Source of the DNA: DATGPD01 sp041398565
Lineage (GTDB): Bacteria; Planctomycetota; UBA1135; UBA2386
NCBI GenBank assembly: GCA_041398565.1
Contig: JAWKUN010000003.1
Location: 558,001-622,000, forward strand
Direction of reading: 5' to 3'
Length of the DNA stretch: 64,000 nucleotides
In this document: piece after piece, positions 28,161-35,573 of the stretch
How positions within the stretch are numbered: position 1 is the stretch's first letter
How the letters are laid out: each line of letters begins with the position of its first letter
Made by a program: the position numbers and the translations under genes
The notes under the pieces: generated by a model
Database searches by the model: none
What the model was told of the DNA's origin: nothing
The model's input: only the letters and a program-made list of their open reading frames with translations

Positions 28161-31100
28161 TCAGCGCTCGACCTCGATGTGCTCGACACGGATCGTGTCG
28201 ACGCCTCCGCGGCGCAGACGACGCAGCATGGCGTCGCCGCTCGCGGTCAGCGGAACGAGGATCCGGCCTGCGTCCGACGTGGCAGGCAACGGGGTGCGGA
28301 ACGTCCACGGGCCTTGCCGGCGCCAGAGGTCGAAGCGCTCGCCCGGTGCCGCGTTCGGCAGCTCGACGCGGCATGGGCCCAGGGCGGGAGCGCAACCGAC
28401 CTCGATCCTGCCCGGCACCAGGTCGATGTCGCAGGTGAACTCGAGTTCGCCGAACGCCCCGCCCGGCGCTCGCACGCGCAGGCGATGTCTGCCGACGGCG
28501 AACGACGCCAGCACGAAGCGGCCGTCGGCGGTCAGCTCGACGCGCGGGCCGACCGGTTGGCCGTCGTGTGGCAGCACCAACTCGGCGGAGAAGCCGCGGA
28601 AGTCGGTGCGCGGATCGGCGAGGTGGCCGGCGACGGTGCCGCGGTCCAGGACCAGGTCTTGCGACACATCGGCGTCTTCCACCACGAGGTTGCTCCAGGA
28701 CGCTGCTTGGGTCGGCGCGTCGACGAGCGCGCGGAACGAGTGGCTGCCGGGCGTCAGTCTCTGCTCGGCCGGGCGCAGCTCGTAGCGGCCAGGCATCACG
28801 TGCGCGAACTCGAAGCGCCCGTCCGCGCCGGCGACCGCGGTGCGCGCTCCGACCCACTCGTGGTGCAGGGCGACCACGGCACGCGGCTGCGGGGTGCCGT
28901 CGGCGTGGCGCACCAGACCGGACACGGTGACGCCGGCGCCGAGGTCGACCGAAACCGGAGCGTGCCCGACGGCCGGATCGAAGACGCCCAGGGCGATGGC
29001 GGCCGGCGCGGCGCCTTCGGCGTCCACCAGCAGCACCAGCGGCGACGTCGCCTCGTCCGGCCCGAAGGAGAACGCACCGTCGCCGTCGGTGTGCGCGAAG
29101 AGCGTCGAACCGCCGAGCGGGCTGCGGTAGCCGTCGCGGAGGCCGGGGGCACCGAGGGCGCACAGCCGTACGCGCGCGTCGGCCACCGGTCGACCTCCGG
29201 CGCGAACCACGCCGCGCAGGGCGTGCGCGCGTTCGAGTTCGACCTCCAACTCGGCGGGCCATGCGCCGGGCGCGAACGTCGCCGTCGCATGGTCCCGGTG
29301 GCCGTCGGCCTGCACCACCAGACTGCCGGCGAACGGCGGCACGGGCACCCGCAGGGTGCCGTCGGCGTGCCGCTGGCTGCACGGCACGAGCACGCGACCG
29401 GCACCGACCCGCATCTGCGCCGTGGCGCCGTCGAGCAGCTTGCCGTCCTTGTCGAGCACGCGCAGGCGCAGGAGGTCGGCGCCCTCGACGCGCAGCACGA
29501 GTTCGGGAACGTCGTCGCTCGCACCGAGCGACACCGGCGCCGCATGCGCCAAACGAAGGTCGCGGGTGACGGCGGTCAGCGCCAGCGGCTCCGTGGCCGA
29601 AGCTTCTACGAACAAGGTCGCCGAGCCGTCGCGTCCGCTGAAGGCCAGGGTGCCGCCGCTGCCGCTCTGGAACACGCGTGCGCCAGCGATTCCGGAGCCC
29701 GTAGCGTCTTCGACCCGCACGCGCACGCGACGCCGTGTCGTCTCCGGTTCGGCGACCGGTTCGAGCACGATCCGACCGACGTCGTTGTCGCCGGGAACGA
29801 GCCTCACCCAGGCGCAGGCACGGCCGCTGTCGTGGGTGGCCAGGAGCAGCGCCGGGCCGACCGGAAGTGCGCGGAGGTCGATGCGGCCGCGCTCGCTGCG
29901 GCCGTGCAGCCCCTCGCGGCGCAGGTGACCGGCCCCGAACAGGCCGGCTCGCGCAGGATCGGCGGGCAGAGGTGGACGCGCCACGAACACCTCGGCGCCG
30001 GTCAGCGCGCGGCCGTCCACGTCGACGACTTCACCGGTGAGCGAGCACGCGCGCGCCAGGGTCCACGCTCCGACGTCGCGATCTTCGCGGTCGGCGACGT
30101 ACACGTCGCGTTCGCACGCGACGTGCCCGAGCGCGGCGGCGCGCACGCGCAGACGCCAGAGTTCGCCCGGCGTCAGGTCCAGATCGGCGCTGTGCTCGGC
30201 GAGGACCGCACCGGGTGCGCGCACCAACAGCTCGGCGAGACCGTCGGCGTCGGTGTGCGCTGCTGGCACGAGACGCTCGAGGAACGTCTGCGGCACGCTG
30301 TGTCCCTGGACGCTGGCGGCGACGACCGTCACGGTCGCTCGCTGGATCGCCACGCCGTCGTCGCCGAGAAGCCGCAGGCGCAGGATCGCCTGTTGGTCGC
30401 GTGGCTGCACTCGGGCGCTGCCGGCGTCGGCGGGCGGGTCCGGCTCCGCCTGCGTGGCGGCGACATCGCTGCGCCCCGGAGTTCCGAAGGGCGAGGCCGC
30501 GGCGTCGGGCGCTGCCGCGCTCGGCGCCTCGCCCGCCATGGCTGGCCCGCTGGCCGGCCGGTCCGAGCGCAGCGCCAGCAAGCCGCCGCCCACGCCCAGC
30601 AGTACGGCGGCCGCGGCCCCGGCCGCGATCAAGTGGGCGCTGCGGGTGCCGAGCCGGCACAGGGGCAGCAGCGCCTGGCGCCAGTCGGCTCCGAGCGATT
30701 GCTCCAGGCGCTCCCGCAGCAGCGCGTGGCCGCGGTGCAGACGCCAGCGCACCGTTCCCTGCGGCACCTGCTGCCGCCGTGCGATCTGCGCCGAGGTCAG
30801 GCCCTCGAAGTGGTGCAGGAGGATGGTGGTGCGGAACGGCTCGTCGAGCTCGTGCACCGCGCTGGTAACGCGGCGCTGTAGCTCGAAGCGGGCCACGATG
30901 GCGTCGGTGGGCTCGACGCTGGCGGACGCCTGCGCCTGCTCCTCGTGCCGGCGGCGGCGCCCCGCAGACCGCGCACTCTGGCGCGCGCGGTTGTGCGCCA
31001 CGCTCGCCAACCAGGCACGCGGCGAGGCCAGCGGCGCCACCCGGCGCAGGGCCGTGAGCCAGGTGTCTTGCGCCAGGTCGTCGGCGTCGTCGCCGCGCAC

Positions 31101-31178
31101 GAGCCGGCGAGCCAGCTCTTGCAGCCAGGCCCGTTGCTGCAGCAGCGCGGTGAGGGAGTGGTCCATCGTCGTTTGCAT
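28161..31178 (-). CDS. ECF sigma factor fused to a membrane-anchored carboxypeptidase-regulatory-like ectodomain
   Basis: 1005 aa. Two tandem ATGs (31181, 31178) follow GAGG; 31178 has the better spacing. Residues ~12-70 are sigma region 2 (LVRGDDADDLAQDTWLTALR, AWLASVAHNRARQSAR). Residues ~105-160 are region 4 with a helix-turn-helix (LTSAQIARRQQVPQGTVRWR). A transmembrane helix follows at ~182-203 (HLIAAGAAAAVLLGVGGGLL). Then come ~780 residues of repeated Ig-like carboxypeptidase regulatory blades (TGEVVDVDGRALTGAEVFVA, LRGVVRAGGRPVADARVRL, VSGLVRHADGTPQPRAVVAL). The layout predicts a sigma factor tethered to the membrane and controlled directly by its own ectodomain, with no separate anti-sigma gene nearby. 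Sigma factors with long C-terminal extensions are known in planctomycetes; the mechanism here is inference. Confidence 0.88.
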   Translation of the reverse strand: MQTTMDHSLTALLQQRAWLQELARRLVRGDDADDLAQDTWLTALRRVAPLASPRAWLASVAHNRARQSARSAGRRRRHEEQAQASASVEPTDAIVARFELQRRVTSAVHELDEPFRTTILLHHFEGLTSAQIARRQQVPQGTVRWRLHRGHALLRERLEQSLGADWRQALLPLCRLGTRSAHLIAAGAAAAVLLGVGGGLLALRSDRPASGPAMAGEAPSAAAPDAAASPFGTPGRSDVAATQAEPDPPADAGSARVQPRDQQAILRLRLLGDDGVAIQRATVTVVAASVQGHSVPQTFLERLVPAAHTDADGLAELLVRAPGAVLAEHSADLDLTPGELWRLRVRAAALGHVACERDVYVADREDRDVGAWTLARACSLTGEVVDVDGRALTGAEVFVARPPLPADPARAGLFGAGHLRREGLHGRSERGRIDLRALPVGPALLLATHDSGRACAWVRLVPGDNDVGRIVLEPVAEPETTRRRVRVRVEDATGSGIAGARVFQSGSGGTLAFSGRDGSATLFVEASATEPLALTAVTRDLRLAHAAPVSLGASDDVPELVLRVEGADLLRLRVLDKDGKLLDGATAQMRVGAGRVLVPCSQRHADGTLRVPVPPFAGSLVVQADGHRDHATATFAPGAWPAELEVELERAHALRGVVRAGGRPVADARVRLCALGAPGLRDGYRSPLGGSTLFAHTDGDGAFSFGPDEATSPLVLLVDAEGAAPAAIALGVFDPAVGHAPVSVDLGAGVTVSGLVRHADGTPQPRAVVALHHEWVGARTAVAGADGRFEFAHVMPGRYELRPAEQRLTPGSHSFRALVDAPTQAASWSNLVVEDADVSQDLVLDRGTVAGHLADPRTDFRGFSAELVLPHDGQPVGPRVELTADGRFVLASFAVGRHRLRVRAPGGAFGELEFTCDIDLVPGRIEVGCAPALGPCRVELPNAAPGERFDLWRRQGPWTFRTPLPATSDAGRILVPLTASGDAMLRRLRRGGVDTIRVEHIEVER

Positions 31179-31272
31179 CATCGCCTCGCTTCGCCCAGCC
31201 GGGCGGATCAGGTTCCCCCGGGAGATGCCGCAACCCACCCCTCTGTTGGCGCGACGCCGTCTTTTTGTTGCC

Positions 31273-31424
31273 GAGCCCGTAGGGCTCGCGGTCGCAAGGG
31301 CGACCGCCAGGAACACCGAGCAAGGAGCCCGGTGCGCCGGGTTGCTTGCGAGCCCGTAGGGCTCGCGGTCGCAAGGGCGACCGCCAGGAATACCGAGCAA
31401 GGAGCCCGGTGCGCCGGGTTGCTT
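31273..31424. repeat. two tandem copies of a 75-bp hairpin-rich unit (period 77 bp)
   Basis: Copy 1 is 31273-31347 and copy 2 is 31350-31424. They differ at one position only (C at 31314, T at 31391). Each unit can form three perfect hairpins in a row: GAGCCC/GGGCTC with loop GTA, GCGGTCGC/GCGACCGC with loop AAGG, and CCCGG/CCGGG with loop TGCG. It lies in the divergent gap between the ECF-fusion gene (minus) and the GH43 gene (plus). It resembles a REP/BIME-type element. The spacing and lack of variable spacers exclude CRISPR. Confidence 0.85.
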
Positions 31425-31465
31425 CCTCCGGCACCCGACCGACGATGGCGGCCTCTCCCGTGCGC

Positions 31466-32485
31466 ATGCCCCATACGTTCTCCCACGCCACGTTGCGCCT
31501 GACGCTCCTCGTTCTGCCGCTGGCGGCTTGCTCGTCGGTGCCGGTGCGCTTGCACAACCCCGTGCTCGACGGCTGGTATGCCGACCCCGAGGCGGCGGTG
31601 CTGGACGGTCGCTACTGGATCTTCCCGACCACTTCGGCGCCCTACGACGAGCAGGTCTTCTTCGACGCGTTCTCGTCACCCGACCTGGTGACCTGGACCA
31701 AGCACCCGCGCGTGCTCGACACGTCGATCGTCGCCTGGGCACGGCGCGCGATGTGGGCGCCGGCGATCGTGGCCAAGGATGGCCGCTACTACCTGTTCTT
31801 CTCGGCCAACGACCTGCAGCGACCGGGAGGGCCCCTGTGGGACCCCAACGACGCTCGCAGCCATCAGGGCGGCATCGGCGTGGCGGTGGCCGCGCACCCA
31901 TCGGGACCCTACCGCGACTTGCTCGGCAGACCGCTGGTGGGGGAGTTCCACAACGACGCGCAGCCGATCGACCAGTTCGTGTTCCGCGACAAGGACGGCG
32001 CGCACTACCTGTTCTACGGCGGCTGGGGTCACTGCAACGTGGCGATCCTCGCCGACGACTTCACCGGCTTCCGCACCTGGCCCGACGGCACCACGTTTCG
32101 CGAGGTCACCCCCGCCGGCTACGTCGAGGGACCGTTCGTGTTCGAGCGCGAAGGGCGCTACTACTTCATGTGGTCGGAAGGAAGCTGGGGCGACGCGTCC
32201 TACCGGGTCGCCTATGCGATCGGCGACGCGCCGGCGGGGCCGTACCGCCGCGTGGGCACGATCCTCGAGAAGGACGACGCGGTGGCCACCGGCGCCGGCC
32301 ACAACTCGGTGATCCACGTGCCAGGCACCGACGCGTGGTACATCGTGTACCACCGCCGGCCGATCCCCAACCTCGGCCGCGACCACCGCGTCACCTGTAT
32401 CGACCGCATGGAGTTCGACTCCGAGGGCCACATCCTGCCGGTGCGCATGACCTTCGAGGGGCCGGCGGCGCGGCCGTTGCGGTGA
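31466..32485 (+). CDS. glycoside hydrolase family 43-like lipoprotein
   Basis: 339 aa from ATG 31466 (alternative 31445). The leader MPHTFSHATLRLTLLVLPLA runs into lipobox LAAC, with lipidated Cys22. The mature protein is a five-bladed GH43-type propeller. It has the general-base Asp in LDGWYADPEAAVLDGRYWIF (about Asp40), the pKa-tuning Asp in PIDQFVFRDKDG (about Asp169) and the acid Glu in GYVEGPFVFEREGRYY (about Glu221). Such enzymes cleave arabinose- or xylose-containing polysaccharides outside the cytoplasm; the linkage cannot be told from sequence. No other glycan genes adjoin it. It converges on the selenoprotein-like gene. Confidence 0.9.
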   Translation: MPHTFSHATLRLTLLVLPLAACSSVPVRLHNPVLDGWYADPEAAVLDGRYWIFPTTSAPYDEQVFFDAFSSPDLVTWTKHPRVLDTSIVAWARRAMWAPAIVAKDGRYYLFFSANDLQRPGGPLWDPNDARSHQGGIGVAVAAHPSGPYRDLLGRPLVGEFHNDAQPIDQFVFRDKDGAHYLFYGGWGHCNVAILADDFTGFRTWPDGTTFREVTPAGYVEGPFVFEREGRYYFMWSEGSWGDASYRVAYAIGDAPAGPYRRVGTILEKDDAVATGAGHNSVIHVPGTDAWYIVYHRRPIPNLGRDHRVTCIDRMEFDSEGHILPVRMTFEGPAARPLR

Positions 32486-32574
32486 GCGAGCGGCTGTCGC
32501 TCTCCGGCCGCACTGTCATCGAGGCCTGGCTTCGAACGACGAACGCGTCCTGACCGTCGCCAGGGGGCCGGCTC

Positions 32575-33762
32575 TCAGCGCTTCGATGAGCCCTGCGGCG
32601 GATGGTCCTTCTTGCCGAGTAGCAGGTCGCGGAACCCGTTCAGGGAGCCCTGGCCGACCAGCTTGCCCTCGGGATCGATGAGGATCTGCGTCGGGAAGGC
32701 GTGCACGCCGAACTTGCGGATCGTCTTGCCGGTGGCGTCGAGCAGGATGGGGAAGGGCAGGTCGCGCCCATGCCAGTGCTCAGCCTTGAGCTTTTCCATG
32801 TGCGGATCCAGCTCGGCGAACGACTTGGCGTTGGCGTCGTGGAAGGCGATGAACTCGAAGCGGTCGCTCTTGTGCTGCTCGTAGAAGTCGATCATCTCCG
32901 GCAAACTGCCGGCGTAGCAGGGGCCTCACCAGAACCCCCAGAACTCGACCAGCAGCCACTTGCCGCGGAAGGCGGCGAGCTTGCTGTCGGCGAGATCGAT
33001 GCCGCGAGCGTCGGTCACGGTCCATTCCGGCAGCTGTTTGCCGCGCATGAGCGCCAGGTACTCGGCACGCAGTTCGACCTCGCCGAGGTCGAGGTCGCGG
33101 ACGTCGGCGTCGAGCTTGAGCGGCCGCAGGAGGTCCCGGAGTCCGGCGCCGTAGCCGTCGAACTGCCAGTGCCCGGGCGGCAGGCGTAGATCGAAGGCGC
33201 CGGAGTCGGACGAGCACGAAGCCACGCGGTGGCGGGCGGGCAGGCTCGACATGTACACGTTGGTCCACGTCACGCCCTCGGCGAGCTCTTCGCACACGAA
33301 GGTGCCGTGCACACGCACGGTCGGCACCAGGGTGATCGTCAGTGCGTCGTTCTTCGCGTCGCGGTCGACCTCTACCGAGCCGCCGAGCTCGCCGTCGGCG
33401 GTGAGGGCCAGGAGCAACGACTTGCCGCGCGGACATTGGAGACGGCCGGCGAAGCGTCCGTCGGCGTCCGAGCGCAGATCCTGCGTTCGCAGCACTTCTC
33501 GCCCGCGCTCGGTGTCCTTCCACTCGAGCACCTCGCCGTGTCCGATCGGTCGCGCCTCGTCGAAGGTCCAGAAGTCGGCCACGACGACGCCGGCGACGGG
33601 CTGGCCGGCACCGTCGACCACGCGGCCTTGCACCGCCACCCACCCTGCGTCGTCGGGATCTTGTGCGCGAGCGGACTGCGCCAGTTGGGCGATGAGTGCG
33701 ACGAGCAGGGCGGCGGACGTTGCGATCCTTCGCTCGACGCCGGCAGTGCAGGAACCATGCAT
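32575..33762 (-). CDS. putative selenocysteine-containing TlpA/thioredoxin-like protein (TGA at 32926-32928 read as Sec)
   Basis: A single 395-codon frame interrupted only by TGA at codon 279. The N-terminus is a signal peptide (MHGSCTAGVERRIATSAALL, cleavage near ARA-Q). It is followed by a carboxypeptidase-regulatory-like domain (~40-235; VQGRVVDGAGQPVAGVVVAD) and a thioredoxin fold. Across the TGA the peptide reads LLVEFWGFW-U-GPCYAGSLPE, so TGA stands exactly where the first Cys of the thioredoxin WCGPC motif belongs, and the resolving Cys282 is kept. After it the fold continues with no frame change (FEFIAFHDANAKSF, PFPILLDATGKT, FGVHAFPTQILIDPEGKLVG with cis-Pro). A SECIS-like hairpin begins 13 nt after the TGA. 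A nonsense mutation or sequencing error is the alternative. No selA, selB, selC or selD is in the window. Confidence 0.8.
32898..32912 (-). promoter_or_regulatory. bacterial SECIS-like hairpin downstream of in-frame TGA
   Basis: On the mRNA strand CCGGCA-GUU-UGCCGG forms a perfect 6-bp stem with a 3-nt loop whose first base is G, the 20th nucleotide after the UGA. Bacterial SECIS elements lie within the coding region just 3' of UGA. They carry a small apical loop with a conserved G near its start, about 16-37 nt from UGA, so this fits the rule. A stable hairpin in such GC-rich DNA could also arise by chance. Confidence 0.6.
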
Positions 33763-33861
33763 GCCGGCAGTCTAGCTCGCTGCGGACGCGGAGCGCCGAG
33801 CAAGCTGGTCGGGTCGCTCCGCCACCTCGGCGCACGGTCGGCGGCGCGACCGCCCGAGCTG

Positions 33862-35229
33862 TCACGGGCGACCGAACTCGAGCAAGAGCGCGTTCGAGAA
33901 CGCGAGCCCGGTGGCGATCGACGGGTCGATCGCGACCGACTGGGCGACGAGGTCGAAGACCGCCGCCGTGCCGCTCAGTCGCATCGCGAAGCGGCCGATG
34001 TTGTCGGTCGCGATCGGCAGCGACACCACCAGGCCCGCGCCCGACACCAGCGTGCCGCCGGCGAACGGGATGTTGGGCTGACCAGGGTAGGACAGCGCCA
34101 GCACGCCGAACGACGAGGGCGGCCCGTCGGCCAGCAGGTAGTCGCTGACCTGGCCGGCGTTGAGGCCGCTGCCGCACATCATCGCCGAGGCCGTGCCGGG
34201 TCCGGCGAAGCCCAGCGAACGCTGGCACACGTCGCAGATGCGTTCCAGACCGACTTCGAACCAGAGGTCGTCCGTCGCTCGCGGTGCCCCCATGAAGATC
34301 GAGCGGCCGCCGGCGTAGCTGGCCGTCGCCGTCGCGAACACGCCGAGCCTGGTACCGCTGACGTAGACGACCTCCACCACGTGGCGGGCGCCGGGCGTCA
34401 CCGTCACCGGCGTCGGGAAGTGGAAGTGCTCCTCGCGGACGGTGGTACCCGTCGCCGTGACCGGATCGCTCGTGCCGAGGAGAGGGCCGGTGATCGTGTT
34501 GCGTCGGATCCGCACCCGCGCCGTCGTCGTGCCCGCGCCTTGCGCGTTGATCAGCAGGTCCACGACCTCGATCGTCGACTGCGTCGGCACGAACTCCTGC
34601 CCGCACAGTCCGGCTGTCGGCAGCGCGAAGCCGCTCGAGTACGGCCCGACGTTGCTCTGGTCCGGCACGGAGACGACGCGCAGCCGACCCTCGCGGAACC
34701 ACAGGTCGTCGGCGGGCCGGGACGCGCCGAACTGGATCGCCGTGCCCAGCGGGTAGGTGTCGGCGCCGAACCCCGTGAGGAACACGCCGAGCGCGCCGCC
34801 CGCCAGGTGCTCGACCTCGATTACGTGGGTCGAACCCGGAGTGACTTCGACCGGCAGGGTGAACGAGAAGCGCGTGCGTTGCACGGGCAACGCCGGCGGC
34901 GCGACCGTCACCGGAAGGCTGACGCCCAGGATGGTCCCCGTGATGGACCCTTGACGGATGCGCACGCGCGCGCTGCCGGGCGTCGACGTCTGCGCGTTGA
35001 TCTGCAGTTCGACGGTGTCGATCGAGTGCTCGGTCGGAACGAACTCCTGCCCGACCGGGCTGCTCCCCGGAATCACGTAGCCGCCCGCAACGGTGACCGT
35101 GTTGGTCTGGTCGAAGCAGGCGTCCTGCGCGGCGAGGGACCCTGCCGCGAACGCGGTGACGCTGATGGCGATGGTGGCGAGCCGGGCCCGCGCCTGGCCG
35201 CCGGAACGGTGAGTCGTTGGATTTGTCAT
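33862..35229 (-). CDS. secreted protein with internal ~150-residue duplication
   Basis: 455 aa from ATG 35229, with a signal peptide (ATIAISVTAFAAGSLAAQ, cleavage near residue 34). Two tandem beta-domain repeats are visible. Repeat 1 has VGQEFVPTEHSIDTVELQIN, ARVRIRQGSITGTILG, VEVTPGSTHVIEVEHL and ADDLWFREG. Repeat 2 has CGQEFVPTQSTIEVVDLLIN, ARVRIRRNTITGPLLG, VTVTPGARHVVEVVYV and TDDLWFEVG. After a Cys-containing linker (ICDVCQRSLGFAGPG) comes a C-terminal module (FDLVAQSVAIDPSIA ... FSNALLLEFG) like those in the ELWxxDGT protein. No known family is assigned. The repeats look like carbohydrate-binding-style jelly rolls, but that is inferred only from pattern. The same strand continues with the selenoprotein-like gene 99 bp downstream. 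Confidence 0.8.
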   Translation of the reverse strand: MTNPTTHRSGGQARARLATIAISVTAFAAGSLAAQDACFDQTNTVTVAGGYVIPGSSPVGQEFVPTEHSIDTVELQINAQTSTPGSARVRIRQGSITGTILGVSLPVTVAPPALPVQRTRFSFTLPVEVTPGSTHVIEVEHLAGGALGVFLTGFGADTYPLGTAIQFGASRPADDLWFREGRLRVVSVPDQSNVGPYSSGFALPTAGLCGQEFVPTQSTIEVVDLLINAQGAGTTTARVRIRRNTITGPLLGTSDPVTATGTTVREEHFHFPTPVTVTPGARHVVEVVYVSGTRLGVFATATASYAGGRSIFMGAPRATDDLWFEVGLERICDVCQRSLGFAGPGTASAMMCGSGLNAGQVSDYLLADGPPSSFGVLALSYPGQPNIPFAGGTLVSGAGLVVSLPIATDNIGRFAMRLSGTAAVFDLVAQSVAIDPSIATGLAFSNALLLEFGRP

Positions 35230-35573
35230 GGCGCCGGGTGAAGCACCGGGGATCGCTCCGCGTCACACCGATCTGGCGATGGGCGGGCGCCGGGCGTCGC
35301 CGCCCATCGCACCAGCGTTGCAGCGGATGGAGCCAAGGCTCCACCGCGGAACGCGGTCGGAATCGGCCCGAGTACAGGGGCGGGGCGGGGGCGGTCACCG
35401 TCCGCGGCCGGGCCAGTGCGCGAGGGGCGGGTGCTCTCTGACGCCGTGGCAAAGGTGCGCAGAGCAGAGGTCGGGGGCGCCCCACCTCGCTCCGCACGTG
35501 GGTTCGACGACGGACTCGGCGTTCGTGTTCCGTTCCGCGCCTCGGGTGCTCGCCCGCCACCGGGCAGAGGGCG
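35230..35573. other. 344-bp gap with a strong hairpin at 35276-35310
   Basis: No gene is seen between the two minus-strand genes. 35276-35286 (GCGATGGGCGG) and 35300-35310 are perfect 11-bp complements with a 13-nt loop. The hairpin sits 47 nt upstream of the start codon of the 33862-35229 gene, so it would lie in that gene's leader or mark the end of the upstream transcript. A smaller GGAGCC-AA-GGCTCC hairpin follows near 35330. 35343-35573 shows nothing. Confidence 0.5.

Noticed and set aside
28074..30881. 935-aa open frame on the plus strand
   Set aside because: Antisense shadow of the ECF-fusion gene; low-complexity Arg/Ala/Gly composition and no motifs.
31273..31424. CRISPR array
   Set aside because: Only two 75-bp units in direct tandem with a 2-bp junction, no spacers and no cas genes.
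32926..32928. TGA as an ordinary stop or sequencing error in the thioredoxin-like gene
   Set aside because: Not excluded, but less likely: the stop hits precisely the redox-Cys codon, the frame is kept on both sides and a SECIS-like hairpin follows.
32780..35560. 926-aa open frame on the minus strand overlapping the selenoprotein-like gene
   Set aside because: It is in another frame, Arg/Pro-rich and without homology. The in-phase genes on the same strand have signal peptides and domains.
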